DNA of 64,000 nucleotides from DASZVB01 sp036272055 (GTDB lineage: Bacteria > Myxococcota_A > Polyangia > Polyangiales > Polyangiaceae), in assembly GCA_036272055.1 (NCBI GenBank), contig DATAZL010000129.1, positions 237,863 through 301,862 of the forward strand. Direction: 5' to 3'. Position 1 is the stretch's first letter. The number at the start of each line of letters is the position of its first letter. Shown one piece after another: positions 34,677 to 43,233 of the stretch. The notes beneath the pieces were generated by a model. That model saw only the letters and a list, made by a program, of their open reading frames with translations, did not search any database and was not told the DNA's origin. Made by a program: the position numbers and the translations under genes.

Positions 34677-36295
34677 GCACTCTCCTGGGACGCCGCCGTG
34701 GCGCGTGCCGTGCCTGACTCGGCGGCGGCGTTGTCTGCCTCTAGCACCGCGGCGGACGGCGCACTGCCACCGGCCGGAATCGTCACCCGGACCCGTGCGC
34801 CACCGAGCGGGCTCTCGTGGGCGGAGATGACCCCGCCGTGCTCGACCACGACCTTCTTCACGATTGCCAGGCCGAGACCGGTGCCGTCGTGCTTGGTCGT
34901 CACGTAGGGATCGAAGATGCGCTCGCGGCTGTCGGCCGGAATGCCGGGTCCGTCGTCGTCGACGTCGATGACCCAGAAATCGCCGGAGCGGTGGAGCGAC
35001 ACGCGCACCTTCCCCTCCGAACGCGACTGATCGCGGATGGCCTGGGCAGAGTTGCGGATCAGATTGATGAGCGCGCGGCGCAGCATCTGCCGGTCCAGGT
35101 TCGCGCTCGCCGGCTTGTCGGGAATGTCGAAGGCGACCGTGATGCGCGGCGCGGGCTGCGCGGCGGCGCCCTCGGACGGCTCCTCGGCGAGCAGTGTTTG
35201 ACTCGCCTGCTCGCGCAGGAACTGCGACAGATCCGCCGGCCCGAGGATCGCTTGCGGTAGCCGCGCGAAGTCCGAAAACTCGCCGACCAGTCGACGGAGC
35301 GTGCCGACCTCCGCCTCGACGACCTCGAGCGTCGCGTCGAGGAGCTTGCGATACGAGCCGTCCTCCCCGCTATAGCGCTCGTGGATCTCCTCGACGGCGA
35401 GCTGGATCGGCGTGAGAGGGTTCTTTATCTCGTGCGCGAGCCGTCGCGCCATCTCCTGCCACGCCCCGATGCGCTGCAGGTATTCGATGCGGGCCCGCGT
35501 CGCTTCGATCTCGGCGAGCATGCGGTTGAACGCCCGCGCGAGGTCCCCGACCTCGTCGGCGCCCGTTTCGGCTACCCTGGTAGTCAGATCTCCGGCACCG
35601 ACGCGCCGGGTGGCGTCGGCGAGCCGCACGATACGGGTCGACACGTTGCGGGCGAGGAGAAACCCCGCCGTGACCGAGGCGACGATGGAGAGACAGAGCG
35701 TCACCGCGAAGCCGAGCAGGTACGCCCGCTGATCGCCTTGCCGGCGGGCGGACACCTGCTTGTAGAGGTCGACGAAGTCGCTCATCTTCTCGAGACCGTC
35801 GGTGTGCGCCTTGTCGGCGGCGAAGACGGCGACGAGCGCCGGCGCGTCATCGTCGGAGTCGTCGTCCACCTCCTTGCCGAGGGGGCGACGCACCTCGAGG
35901 GAGTTCTCCCGGGTCTCGTCGAGGGGACGGCCGCGATCCACGAACGCGGCGCGCCGATCGCCCCGCACGACCGAGAGCGACACCAGATCGGCGTGCTTCG
36001 GCAGGAGCTCCGCGAGCAACCGCTGAGTCGCAGCCGGGTCCTGTCCGGACGCCGCGCGGACGAGGTCGGGGCGAAGCGCCATGGCCGCCGCTTCGCTCCG
36101 CATGGCGCTCTTCTCGGCCCGCGCGAGCTCCTGATAGAGACCGAGCGCCTCGTCCAGGTGCTCGCCCGTCTCGGTCCGGACGAAGTCGTCCTTCCAGAGG
36201 AGCTTCTGGGAGAAGAAGATCGCGAACCCGACCTGCACGAGCGCGGTCAAGGCGATCGCCGCAGCGAGGCGTCGCGCGATTCGCCCGGTTGCCAT
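34673..36295 (-). CDS. NtrY-like sensor histidine kinase
   Basis: A 540-residue sensor kinase. TM1 (about 9-29), a periplasmic domain to about 190 with an acidic loop (DDDSDDD), TM2 (192-215), HAMP (to about 265), a dimerisation helix with the phospho-acceptor His288 in AHEIKNPLTPIQ, and an ATPase with NLIRNSAQA, DDDGPGIP and GTGLGLAIVKKV. The LAHEIKNPLTPIQLA form is typical of NtrY-type kinases. No response regulator is adjacent, so it is an orphan. The frame runs to 36565, but ATG at 36295 begins MATGRIARRL with GGGGAAG upstream. An Ala-rich tail follows the ATPase domain. Confidence 0.88.
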   Translation of the reverse strand: MATGRIARRLAAAIALTALVQVGFAIFFSQKLLWKDDFVRTETGEHLDEALGLYQELARAEKSAMRSEAAAMALRPDLVRAASGQDPAATQRLLAELLPKHADLVSLSVVRGDRRAAFVDRGRPLDETRENSLEVRRPLGKEVDDDSDDDAPALVAVFAADKAHTDGLEKMSDFVDLYKQVSARRQGDQRAYLLGFAVTLCLSIVASVTAGFLLARNVSTRIVRLADATRRVGAGDLTTRVAETGADEVGDLARAFNRMLAEIEATRARIEYLQRIGAWQEMARRLAHEIKNPLTPIQLAVEEIHERYSGEDGSYRKLLDATLEVVEAEVGTLRRLVGEFSDFARLPQAILGPADLSQFLREQASQTLLAEEPSEGAAAQPAPRITVAFDIPDKPASANLDRQMLRRALINLIRNSAQAIRDQSRSEGKVRVSLHRSGDFWVIDVDDDGPGIPADSRERIFDPYVTTKHDGTGLGLAIVKKVVVEHGGVISAHESPLGGARVRVTIPAGGSAPSAAVLEADNAAAESGTARATAASQESA

Positions 36296-36339
36296 CTTCC
36301 CCGAATATCCCGTGCGACGAGGGCCCGGTAAAGCGAACC

Positions 36340-37233
36340 CTACCGATTTCGGCCGAAGAGCTCGCCGAGCAAGGAAATGGGGTCGAAGAGCGAGCCGACG
36401 CCGAGCTTCGCCGCCCAGTCGCGTGCGACGGCCACCGCGGCGCGACCGATGTCGACGCCGAGCGGGATCGCGAGCGCCGGCGCGAGCGGATGAAAGACGA
36501 GCTGGCGCGCCGCGACGGCAGCAGCCCACGCGCCCGGCGTCGTGTCGGCGAGGAGATCCTTCCACACGTGCACCTCCGCGAAGCAGCCGAGGGCGAGAGG
36601 GCCGACGCCGAGCTCGACGGCGCGAGCGAGGCCGCGCGCGTCACGCGTGAAGTCGCCGGAGACGAGGCCCATCTCGGTGCGTGCCGTCGCCGGGCCCACC
36701 ACGCGATCGAACCCGTGGTCGCCGCGATGTAGCGCCACCGAGGTCCGGACCTCGCCGTTCTCGAAGGCGCCGAAGAGCACCGTCTTGCCGGCGGGGCAGA
36801 TGACGTCGACGAGACGGCGCAGCAGCCGCTCCTTCGTGAGGAGCCGGCGCAGCTCCCCGGGGTGCGTCTCGACGACGCCGGCGTCGGAGAGCGTGCGGAG
36901 GACGTCCACGAGCTTCGTGGCCTGGGTGAGTGCGTCGTCGCCGCGCGAGACGGCGCGCGCGAGCTCGTCGACGACGTGCGGTACGACGTTGCGCTCGATA
37001 CGCGCCGCCCACCGCGCGCCGTAAAGCTGCGCCGCGTCGGAAAGCGGGCCTCGCAGCGCAGGATCGCCCGGCTCGAGCCGGCCCCGGGACGTCGAGACGG
37101 CCTTCGCGACGCGGCTGCCGTCGCGGATCACGATGAGGCCCCCGGACGGCTCGGGACGGTCGCCGAAGAGGGCGGCGAGGGCCATCCAGTCGGAAGCGTC
37201 GAATTCCTCGACGCGCACATCGTCGGTCAGCAT
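36340..37233 (-). CDS. Conserved hypothetical protein
   Basis: A 297-residue protein of unknown function. It shows no motif I can name: an N-terminal alpha/beta part (WMALAALFGDRPEPSGGLIVIRDGSR), a helical middle, a CPAGKTVLFGAFENGEVRTS strand pair, and a C-terminal part with weakly hydrophobic stretches (LAPALAIPLGVDIGRAAVAV). No signal peptide or clear membrane segment. ATG at 37233 faces the aminopeptidase gene across only 28 bp, so the two start sites share one small promoter region. Confidence 0.65.
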   Translation of the reverse strand: MLTDDVRVEEFDASDWMALAALFGDRPEPSGGLIVIRDGSRVAKAVSTSRGRLEPGDPALRGPLSDAAQLYGARWAARIERNVVPHVVDELARAVSRGDDALTQATKLVDVLRTLSDAGVVETHPGELRRLLTKERLLRRLVDVICPAGKTVLFGAFENGEVRTSVALHRGDHGFDRVVGPATARTEMGLVSGDFTRDARGLARAVELGVGPLALGCFAEVHVWKDLLADTTPGAWAAAVAARQLVFHPLAPALAIPLGVDIGRAAVAVARDWAAKLGVGSLFDPISLLGELFGRNR

Positions 37234-37248
37234 GACGGGGACGCGCAG

Positions 37249-37254
37249 TATAGT
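37249..37254 (+). promoter_or_regulatory. -10-like TATAGT directly before the aminopeptidase start
   Basis: TATAGT ends 7 nt before the ATG at 37262. Transcription would begin at or near the start codon, so the message would be leaderless. No good -35 is visible 17 bp upstream. Confidence 0.42.
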
Positions 37255-37261
37255 GACGGCA

Positions 37262-38593
37262 ATGATCGAGCAAAGCGGGCGTGAAGCGAGCCTCGACCTG
37301 ATGCGATTTCTGGACGCATCCCCGACGCCCTACCACGCCGTGCAGGAAGCCGTCCGGCGGCTCGAGAGCGCAGGCTTTTCCGCCCTCGACGAGCGCGAAG
37401 AATGGCGGCTCTCGCCCGACGATCTGAGATACCTGATCCGCGCCGGGGGCACCCTCGTCGCGTTCGCCGTAGGCGCGGCGCCGCCTTCGCGGGCCGGGTT
37501 CCGGCTCGCCGCCGCCCACACCGACTCGCCGAATTTCCGCGTCAAGCCGCGCAGCGACTCGCGCGCCCAGGGCCACCGTCAGCTCGTGGTCGAGGTCTAC
37601 GGGAGCCCGCTGCTCCACACCTGGCTCGACCGTGATCTGTCGCTCGCCGGCCGCGTCAGCCTCATCGACGGCTCGACCCATCTGGTGCGATTCGACCGCC
37701 CCATTTGTCGGATCTCGAGCCTCGCCATTCACCTGAGCCCGACCCTCGCGACGGACGGGCTCCGGCTGAACCCGCAGCAGCACATGCTCCCCACCCTGTC
37801 GCTCGGTGACGACGACGGGGGCGGCGTGGAGGGCCTCGTCGCGGTCGAACTCGGCGCGCGGGGCGCCGGCACCGTTCCGCGTGAGGCGGTCGTCGCGGTC
37901 GATCTGATGACGTACGACGTGCAGGGCGCGGCGAGCGCCGGCGTCAATGGCGAGCTCCTGACCTCGGCTCGCCTCGACAACCTCGCGTCGAGCCACGCCG
38001 CGCTCACGGCCCTGCTCACCCGCTCGTCTTCCAGCGACGCGACCCGCGGCATCGTCCTCTACGACCACGAAGAGGTCGGGAGCCAGAGCGCGGCCGGCGC
38101 GGGCAGCCTCTTCCTGCGCAGCGTGCTGACGCGCGTCGCCAACGGCATGGCAGGCGCAGGCACCGACGCAGCGGAGCGCGCGTTCGCGCGGTCGCTCCTC
38201 GTCTCGGCGGACATGGCTCACGCCATCCACCCGAACCACGCCGACAAGCACGACCCGCAGAACGCGCCGCGGCTCGGCGGCGGCCCGGTGCTCAAGGTGA
38301 ACGTCAATCAGTCGTACGCGACGGACGCGCCGGGCGCGGCGGTCTTCGAGCGAGCGTGTCGCGAATTCGGATTCTCCGCCCAGCGCTTCTCGGCCAGGAA
38401 CGACATGCGATGCGGCTCGACGATCGGCCCCATCGCCGCAGCGCGCCTCGGCATGCGCACCGTCGACGTCGGCAATCCGATGCTCAGCATGCACTCCTGC
38501 CGGGAGGTCACCGCGATGGCCGACGTCCCGAAGATGATCCTCGCCCTGAAAGGCGTCCTCGACGCGAGGGAGCTCCCGGGCGCCACGGCGTGA
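37262..38593 (+). CDS. apeB: M18 family aminopeptidase
   Basis: A 443-residue metallo-aminopeptidase. Metal and catalytic residues are in AAHTDSPNFRVKP, LDNLASSH, YDHEEVGSQS, SADMAHAIHPN and the C-terminal MLSMHSCREV; this is the complete M18 set for two zinc ions. It removes N-terminal, often acidic, residues from peptides in the cytosol. The ATG at 37262 has no ribosome site and lies 7 nt after a TATAGT box. It converges on the P450 gene with a 16-bp gap. Confidence 0.92.
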   Translation: MIEQSGREASLDLMRFLDASPTPYHAVQEAVRRLESAGFSALDEREEWRLSPDDLRYLIRAGGTLVAFAVGAAPPSRAGFRLAAAHTDSPNFRVKPRSDSRAQGHRQLVVEVYGSPLLHTWLDRDLSLAGRVSLIDGSTHLVRFDRPICRISSLAIHLSPTLATDGLRLNPQQHMLPTLSLGDDDGGGVEGLVAVELGARGAGTVPREAVVAVDLMTYDVQGAASAGVNGELLTSARLDNLASSHAALTALLTRSSSSDATRGIVLYDHEEVGSQSAAGAGSLFLRSVLTRVANGMAGAGTDAAERAFARSLLVSADMAHAIHPNHADKHDPQNAPRLGGGPVLKVNVNQSYATDAPGAAVFERACREFGFSAQRFSARNDMRCGSTIGPIAAARLGMRTVDVGNPMLSMHSCREVTAMADVPKMILALKGVLDARELPGATA

Positions 38594-38609
38594 AGCCAGC
38601 GCGGCACCG

Positions 38610-39983
38610 TCACGCCGTCGCAAGTAGCGGCGCGGTCCGCGGCTCGGCGATCACCATCGTCCCCTTCTCGGGCGAGAACGTGATGGCCCGGCGGACGATG
38701 CGCGCCGGCGGCGTCTGGGCGAGAGTGAGCTTGCGGAGCGCGAGGATCGTCGCGCTGACGATCTTCATCTCGTAGAAGGCGAAGGCCGCGCCGAGGCAGC
38801 GTCGGATCCCGCCGCCGAAGGGCAGCCATGCGTTGGGATCTTCCTTCACGCCGAGGAAGCGCTCGGGCAAGAACTCGTCGGGGTCGCGATAGGCGTCGGG
38901 GTTCCTGTGCGCGAGGTAGATGCACGCCGCGACGGCGGTGCCGCGCGCGAGCGGCACGCCGCCGATGGTCGCGTCCTCCATGAGGATCCGCCCGACGACG
39001 GGGATGATGGGCCGGAGACGCAGCGTCTCGCGCAGCACGGCGTCGAGGTACTCGAGCCGCATGATCGCGTCGAGCCGGGGCAGCCCGCCGTCGAGGGGGA
39101 CGGAGTCGATCTCCGCCTGAAGGCGTGCGTGCACCCGCGGCGTCGCGAGGACGCGCTCGAACGTCCAGCAGAGGGCCGTCGCGGTCGTCTCGTGACCGGC
39201 GGCGAGCGCAGTGACGAGCTCGTCCCGGATCTCCGCGTCGGTGAGCGGCTCACCGTCGGCGTCGCGTGCCTCGAGCAGCATCGCGAGGATGTCCGTTCGC
39301 TCCTTCGCCTTCGGGTCGGCGCGACGCGCCCTGATCTGCTCGTAGATGAGCGCGTCGGCGCGATCGCGATCGGCGAGGAGCCAGCGGAACCACGGCTTCG
39401 TCTCGCGCTCGGGGCGGACGGAGAGGTAGCTCAGGATGGGGATGCTGACCGGGATCTCACCGCGCCCGAGGAGCGTCTTCAGCGCGTCGCGGAGCGCGTC
39501 GAGCCGGCTACCCTCGTCGGCGCCGAACACGGTGCGGAGGATGATGTCGAGGGTCATCGCCTGCATGTGAGGATGGAGCGAGAACGGCGTTCCGCTGCTC
39601 CAGGTCGCGATGTCGGACGCGGCGATGGACTGCATCGCGCCGGCGTAGACGCGCATCCGCTCCCCGTGGAACGCCGGGAGCAGGAGCTTTCGCTGGCGCA
39701 TGTGCGGCCCCTCGTCGAGGAGCAGCACCGAGCTCTTGCCGACGATCGGCAAGAGCAGCTGGTTGAACTCGCCGGCGTGCATCTCGTCCCCGCGGGCGGC
39801 GAAGATCTGCTTTATCGCCGGCGGCTCGCTGAAGAGCACGATGGGACGAGGCGGGATCCGGACGGTGAACGTCGGACCGTACTTCTGCCGGCAATAACGG
39901 AGAAATTCCGTCGGGCGGCGGACCCATATCGCGGTTTGCAAGACGCTCGGGATGGTTGGACCGGCGGGCAACGGGAGCGACAT
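38610..39983 (-). CDS. Cytochrome P450
   Basis: A 457-residue class-type bacterial P450. The I-helix oxygen-activating motif is AAGHETT, the K-helix ExxR is ETLR, and the heme loop is FGGGIRRCLG with Cys396. The N-terminus is soluble-type with a Pro-rich opening (LPAGPTIPSV). The sequence style (RPEREKKP-like loops, HRNPDAYRDPDEFLPERFL) resembles CYP110/CYP4-like fatty-acid or terpenoid hydroxylases; the substrate is not inferable. No ferredoxin gene lies nearby. Start codons of this gene and the 40031 gene face each other across 47 bp. Confidence 0.93.
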   Translation of the reverse strand: MSLPLPAGPTIPSVLQTAIWVRRPTEFLRYCRQKYGPTFTVRIPPRPIVLFSEPPAIKQIFAARGDEMHAGEFNQLLLPIVGKSSVLLLDEGPHMRQRKLLLPAFHGERMRVYAGAMQSIAASDIATWSSGTPFSLHPHMQAMTLDIILRTVFGADEGSRLDALRDALKTLLGRGEIPVSIPILSYLSVRPERETKPWFRWLLADRDRADALIYEQIRARRADPKAKERTDILAMLLEARDADGEPLTDAEIRDELVTALAAGHETTATALCWTFERVLATPRVHARLQAEIDSVPLDGGLPRLDAIMRLEYLDAVLRETLRLRPIIPVVGRILMEDATIGGVPLARGTAVAACIYLAHRNPDAYRDPDEFLPERFLGVKEDPNAWLPFGGGIRRCLGAAFAFYEMKIVSATILALRKLTLAQTPPARIVRRAITFSPEKGTMVIAEPRTAPLLATA

Positions 39984-40030
39984 CGTGGGCCGTATGGTAC
40001 TCCCTCTCCCGCCGGCGCGGAGTCTCCCGC

Positions 40031-41104
40031 GTGGCTACCCGAAACGCCGTGTCACGAGTCCCGACCCACCGATACGCCGATCCCCTCGACCGGATCTGGC
40101 TCTCCACTGCGCGCGCAGTCGGGCTACGCGTCGAACGGACCGCGGATACCTACGCCTCGACACCGGGGAACGGCGTGCTGCTTCTCGCCGACCGCCCGCA
40201 CCTCGATGCGGACGACTCGCTCGCCCAGATGATCCTGCACGAGATCTGTCACTCCCTCGTCGAGGGAAAGGGCGCCTTCGAGCGGCGCGACTGGGGCCTC
40301 GACAACGAGACGGAGCGCGACGTCCCGCGCGAACACGCCTGCCTGCGTCTCCAGGCCTTCCTCGCTGGCGGCTTCGGGCTAAGGCGCGTCCTCGCTCCGA
40401 CCACCGACTATCGCGCGTTCTACGACGCGCTCCGCGGAGACCCCTTCTCGCCGCGACACGATCCGACCGCGATCCTTGCCGTAGCGGCGCGACGGCGCGC
40501 GGACCAGCCGCCGTGGGCGCCGCACCTGATGCGCGCGCTCGCCGCAACGCGGGCGGTCGTTGACGCCGCCGCCGCGTTCCCCGAGAGCGCGAGGGACGGC
40601 GAGCGCGATCTCCTCGAGCTCCTCGACGCCGCGCCAGGCGTTCATCCGAGCGGGCTCCGCCTCTCCTCGCCGGCGAGCCCCGAGCGGACCTGCGGCGTCT
40701 GCGCGTGGCGCCACGGTCGCGCCGGTCTCTGCCGGCAAGCAGACGACATCCGGGTCGCCGCGAGCGCCCCCGCGTGCGAGCGCTTCGAGCCGCTCCTCGA
40801 TTGCCAGGAGTGCGGCGCTTGCTGCCGGGCCGCCTATGACTGCGTCGAGGTGACGCCCCGCGATCCCGTTCGCAAGAAGCACCCCGAGCTCGTCGTCGTC
40901 CGCGGGCCCTTCCTCGAGATCAAGCGGAACGGAGACCGCTGTGCTGCGCTCGGCGGGGGCGTGATGGAGCAAGGCGCGAGCGAGCCCCGGCTGGTCCCCT
41001 ACGCCTGCGGCATCTACGCCGACCGACCAAGGAGCTGTCGCGATTTCGAGAACGCGGGCGAGCACTGCCTGACGGCCCGACGCCGCGTCGGCCTCTCGCT
41101 GTGA
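40031..41104 (+). CDS. HExxH metallopeptidase-like / YkgJ Cys-cluster fusion
   Basis: A 357-residue two-part protein. The N-terminal half carries HEICHSLVEG (His70-Glu71...His74), a zincin motif, with DVPREHACLRLQAF 25 residues later that could give a third ligand. The C-terminal half holds a Cys-rich segment (CGVCAWRHGRAGLC) and DCQECGACCRAAYDC with YACGIYADRPRSCRDF, the YkgJ/UPF0153 zinc- or iron-cluster signature. The fusion is unusual; a metal-dependent maturation or hydrolysis role is inference. I choose GTG at 40031, with CGGAG eight bases upstream; the frame is open to 39956. Confidence 0.75.
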   Translation: MATRNAVSRVPTHRYADPLDRIWLSTARAVGLRVERTADTYASTPGNGVLLLADRPHLDADDSLAQMILHEICHSLVEGKGAFERRDWGLDNETERDVPREHACLRLQAFLAGGFGLRRVLAPTTDYRAFYDALRGDPFSPRHDPTAILAVAARRRADQPPWAPHLMRALAATRAVVDAAAAFPESARDGERDLLELLDAAPGVHPSGLRLSSPASPERTCGVCAWRHGRAGLCRQADDIRVAASAPACERFEPLLDCQECGACCRAAYDCVEVTPRDPVRKKHPELVVVRGPFLEIKRNGDRCAALGGGVMEQGASEPRLVPYACGIYADRPRSCRDFENAGEHCLTARRRVGLSL

Positions 41105-41135
41105 GAGGCGTGCGCGGGCTTGCCCGGCCCCTCCC

Positions 41136-41141
41136 TTGACA
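41136..41141 (+). promoter_or_regulatory. Consensus -35 box upstream of htpG
   Basis: TTGACA lies 40 bp before the htpG ATG, in CCCTTGACAGATTGG. No matching -10 is clear at 16-18 bp, so this could be part of a heat-shock-type promoter. Confidence 0.3.
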
Positions 41142-41180
41142 GATTGGAAACCGTGCAGATCCTGCGCGGGCGAGTTACCC

Positions 41181-43073
41181 ATGAGCACCGTCGAGAATCC
41201 CACGGAAAAGTCCACTCACCGCTTCCAGGCGGAGGTCACGAAGGTCCTGCACCTCGTGATTCACTCCCTCTACAGCAATCCGGAGGTCTTTCTCCGGGAG
41301 CTCCTGTCGAACGCTTCCGACGCTCTCGACAAGCTCCGGTTCCGGTCCGTCACCGAGCCCGGGCTCCTGCCGTCCGGTGAGCGGCTGGTCGTCCAGCTCA
41401 TCCCGGACGCGAAGGCGCGAACCCTCACCATCTCCGACAACGGTATCGGCATGAGCGCCGAGGCCCTGACCCAGGAGCTGGGCACCGTCGCGCACTCCGG
41501 GACCCGCACCTTCCTCGACAAGATCGCCGAGGCGAAGAAGGCCGACGTGAGCCTCATCGGGCAGTTCGGCGTCGGCTTCTACAGCGCGTACCTGGTATCC
41601 GATCAGGTCGAGGTCGTGAGCCGCGCCGCCGGCGAGGAGAAGGCGCACCGCTGGACGTCCGACGGCGCAGAGACGTTCACCATCGAGCCCGCGGAGCGCG
41701 CGTCCCAGGGTACCTCCATCATCCTGCACCTGAAGGCGGACGCGGACTATCTCGACGGCTTCCACCTGCGCACCCTCGTCCGCCGTTACTCCGACTTCCT
41801 CGATTACCCGGTGGAGCTCGTCACGCGGGAAGAGAACAAAGAGGACAAGGTCGAGGTGCTGAACCAGGGCAAGGCGCTCTGGCAGAGGCGCCCGTCCGAG
41901 GTGACCGAGGAGCAGTACACCGAGCTCTACAAGCACCTGACCCACGACTTCGAGCCGCCGCTCGCCCACCGTCATTTTCACGTCGAGGGCACGCAGCTCT
42001 TCATTGGGCTCCTGTTCCTTCCGAAGCGCGCGCCGTTCGACATGTTCACGCCCGACGTGCAGCATGGCCTTCGCCTCTATGTGAAGCGCGTCCTCATCAT
42101 GGAGCAGTGCGAGGAGCTCCTGCCGCGCTGGCTTCGCTTCATGCGCGGCGTGGTCGACTCCGAGGATCTGCCGCTCAACGTCTCGCGTGAGCTCCTCCAG
42201 GATTCGTCGATCGTGCGTGTCATCAGGAAGCAGATCGTCAAGCAGGTCCTCGACATGCTCGACGAGGTCGCGAAGGACGCCACGAAGTATCAGGATCTCT
42301 GGAAGGCCTTCGGCAACGTGCTGAAGGAGGGCCTCCACTTCGAGCCAGAGCAGAAGGCGCGCCTCGCGCCGTTGCTCCGCTACGAGAGCAGCCGAGGGGA
42401 AGGCCTGGTGTCGCTGGCCGACTACAAGTCGCGGATGGCCGAGGGCCAGGAGGCCATCTATTACGTCATCGCCGAGTCGCGTGGCCTCGCCGAGAAGAGC
42501 CCTCACACCGAGACCCTGCGCAAGCGCGGTTACGAGGTGCTCTTCATGACCGACGCCGTGGATTCGTTCGCGGTGGAGGGCCTCGACGACTTCGACGGCA
42601 CGAAACTCGTCAGCGCGACGAGCGCGGATCTGAAGCTCACCGAGTCAGAAGAAGCACAGAAGAAGGCCGCCGAGGCGAACACCGACCTCAAGGACCTGAG
42701 CGAGCACATCCGGCGGACCCTGCAAGACCACGTGAGCGAGGTGCGGATCTCGCACCGGCTCACGGACTCCCCCGTGTGCCTCGTCGTGCCGGACGGCGGG
42801 CTCCAGCCGTACATCGAGCGCGTGCTCCGCGCGACGCGGAAGGACGCTCCCCGCACCAAGCGCATCCTCGAGGTGAACCCCGAGCACGCCCTCGTGAAGA
42901 ACCTCGAGCGCATGTGCGCCAAGGATCCGAGCTCCCAGAAGCTCGACGAGTGGATCGAGCTCCTCTTCGAGCAAGCCCTGCTCGCAGAAGGCAGCCCGGT
43001 GGAAGATCCGACTCGCTTCGCGACCCGCCTCACGACGCTGCTGCAAGACGTGAGCGGCGCGGCGATCGGTTAG
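41181..43073 (+). CDS. htpG: Molecular chaperone HtpG (Hsp90)
   Basis: A 630-residue Hsp90. The N-terminal ATPase (GHKL) has RELLSNASDALDKLRF, DNGIGMS, and QFGVGFYSAYLV; the middle domain has the catalytic Arg region (NVSRELLQ) and the C-terminus the dimerisation helices. Length is normal for bacterial HtpG. It remodels client proteins, usually after heat stress. The ATG at 41181 fixes the conserved STHRFQAEVTKVLHLVIHSL opening. A copy of the dispersed palindromic element follows the stop. Confidence 0.97.
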   Translation: MSTVENPTEKSTHRFQAEVTKVLHLVIHSLYSNPEVFLRELLSNASDALDKLRFRSVTEPGLLPSGERLVVQLIPDAKARTLTISDNGIGMSAEALTQELGTVAHSGTRTFLDKIAEAKKADVSLIGQFGVGFYSAYLVSDQVEVVSRAAGEEKAHRWTSDGAETFTIEPAERASQGTSIILHLKADADYLDGFHLRTLVRRYSDFLDYPVELVTREENKEDKVEVLNQGKALWQRRPSEVTEEQYTELYKHLTHDFEPPLAHRHFHVEGTQLFIGLLFLPKRAPFDMFTPDVQHGLRLYVKRVLIMEQCEELLPRWLRFMRGVVDSEDLPLNVSRELLQDSSIVRVIRKQIVKQVLDMLDEVAKDATKYQDLWKAFGNVLKEGLHFEPEQKARLAPLLRYESSRGEGLVSLADYKSRMAEGQEAIYYVIAESRGLAEKSPHTETLRKRGYEVLFMTDAVDSFAVEGLDDFDGTKLVSATSADLKLTESEEAQKKAAEANTDLKDLSEHIRRTLQDHVSEVRISHRLTDSPVCLVVPDGGLQPYIERVLRATRKDAPRTKRILEVNPEHALVKNLERMCAKDPSSQKLDEWIELLFEQALLAEGSPVEDPTRFATRLTTLLQDVSGAAIG

Positions 43074-43141
43074 TAGTTCCGCATCGAGACGCGTCGTCCC
43101 AGAAGCATGACGCGAGCGGAACGAGCCCGCGAAGCGTCGGG

Positions 43142-43233
43142 GGGAGCAGTTCGCCCGCGAGCAAAGCGAGCCCGCGAAGGCGGCGGGGGGAGCAGTTCGC
43201 CGTAGGCGCAGCTGCGGGGGGCCAAGGCCCCCC
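43142..43233 (-). repeat. Dispersed palindromic element between htpG and the serine hydrolase gene
   Basis: It carries GGGGAGCAGTTCGCC twice (from 43142 and 43188) and ends in GGGGGGCCAAGGCCCCCC (43216-43233), the reverse complement of the unit repeated at 63792-64000. The neighbouring gcaaagcgagcccgcgaag word is shared with 14190. The last C of the palindrome is the first base of the serine hydrolase stop codon on the minus strand. Two nested hairpins are possible, so it may act as a bidirectional terminator. Confidence 0.75.

Noticed and set aside
36641..38623. A 660-residue minus-strand frame over the aminopeptidase.
   Set aside because: It opposes a full M18 active site on the plus strand and shows only Arg/Ala-rich sequence.
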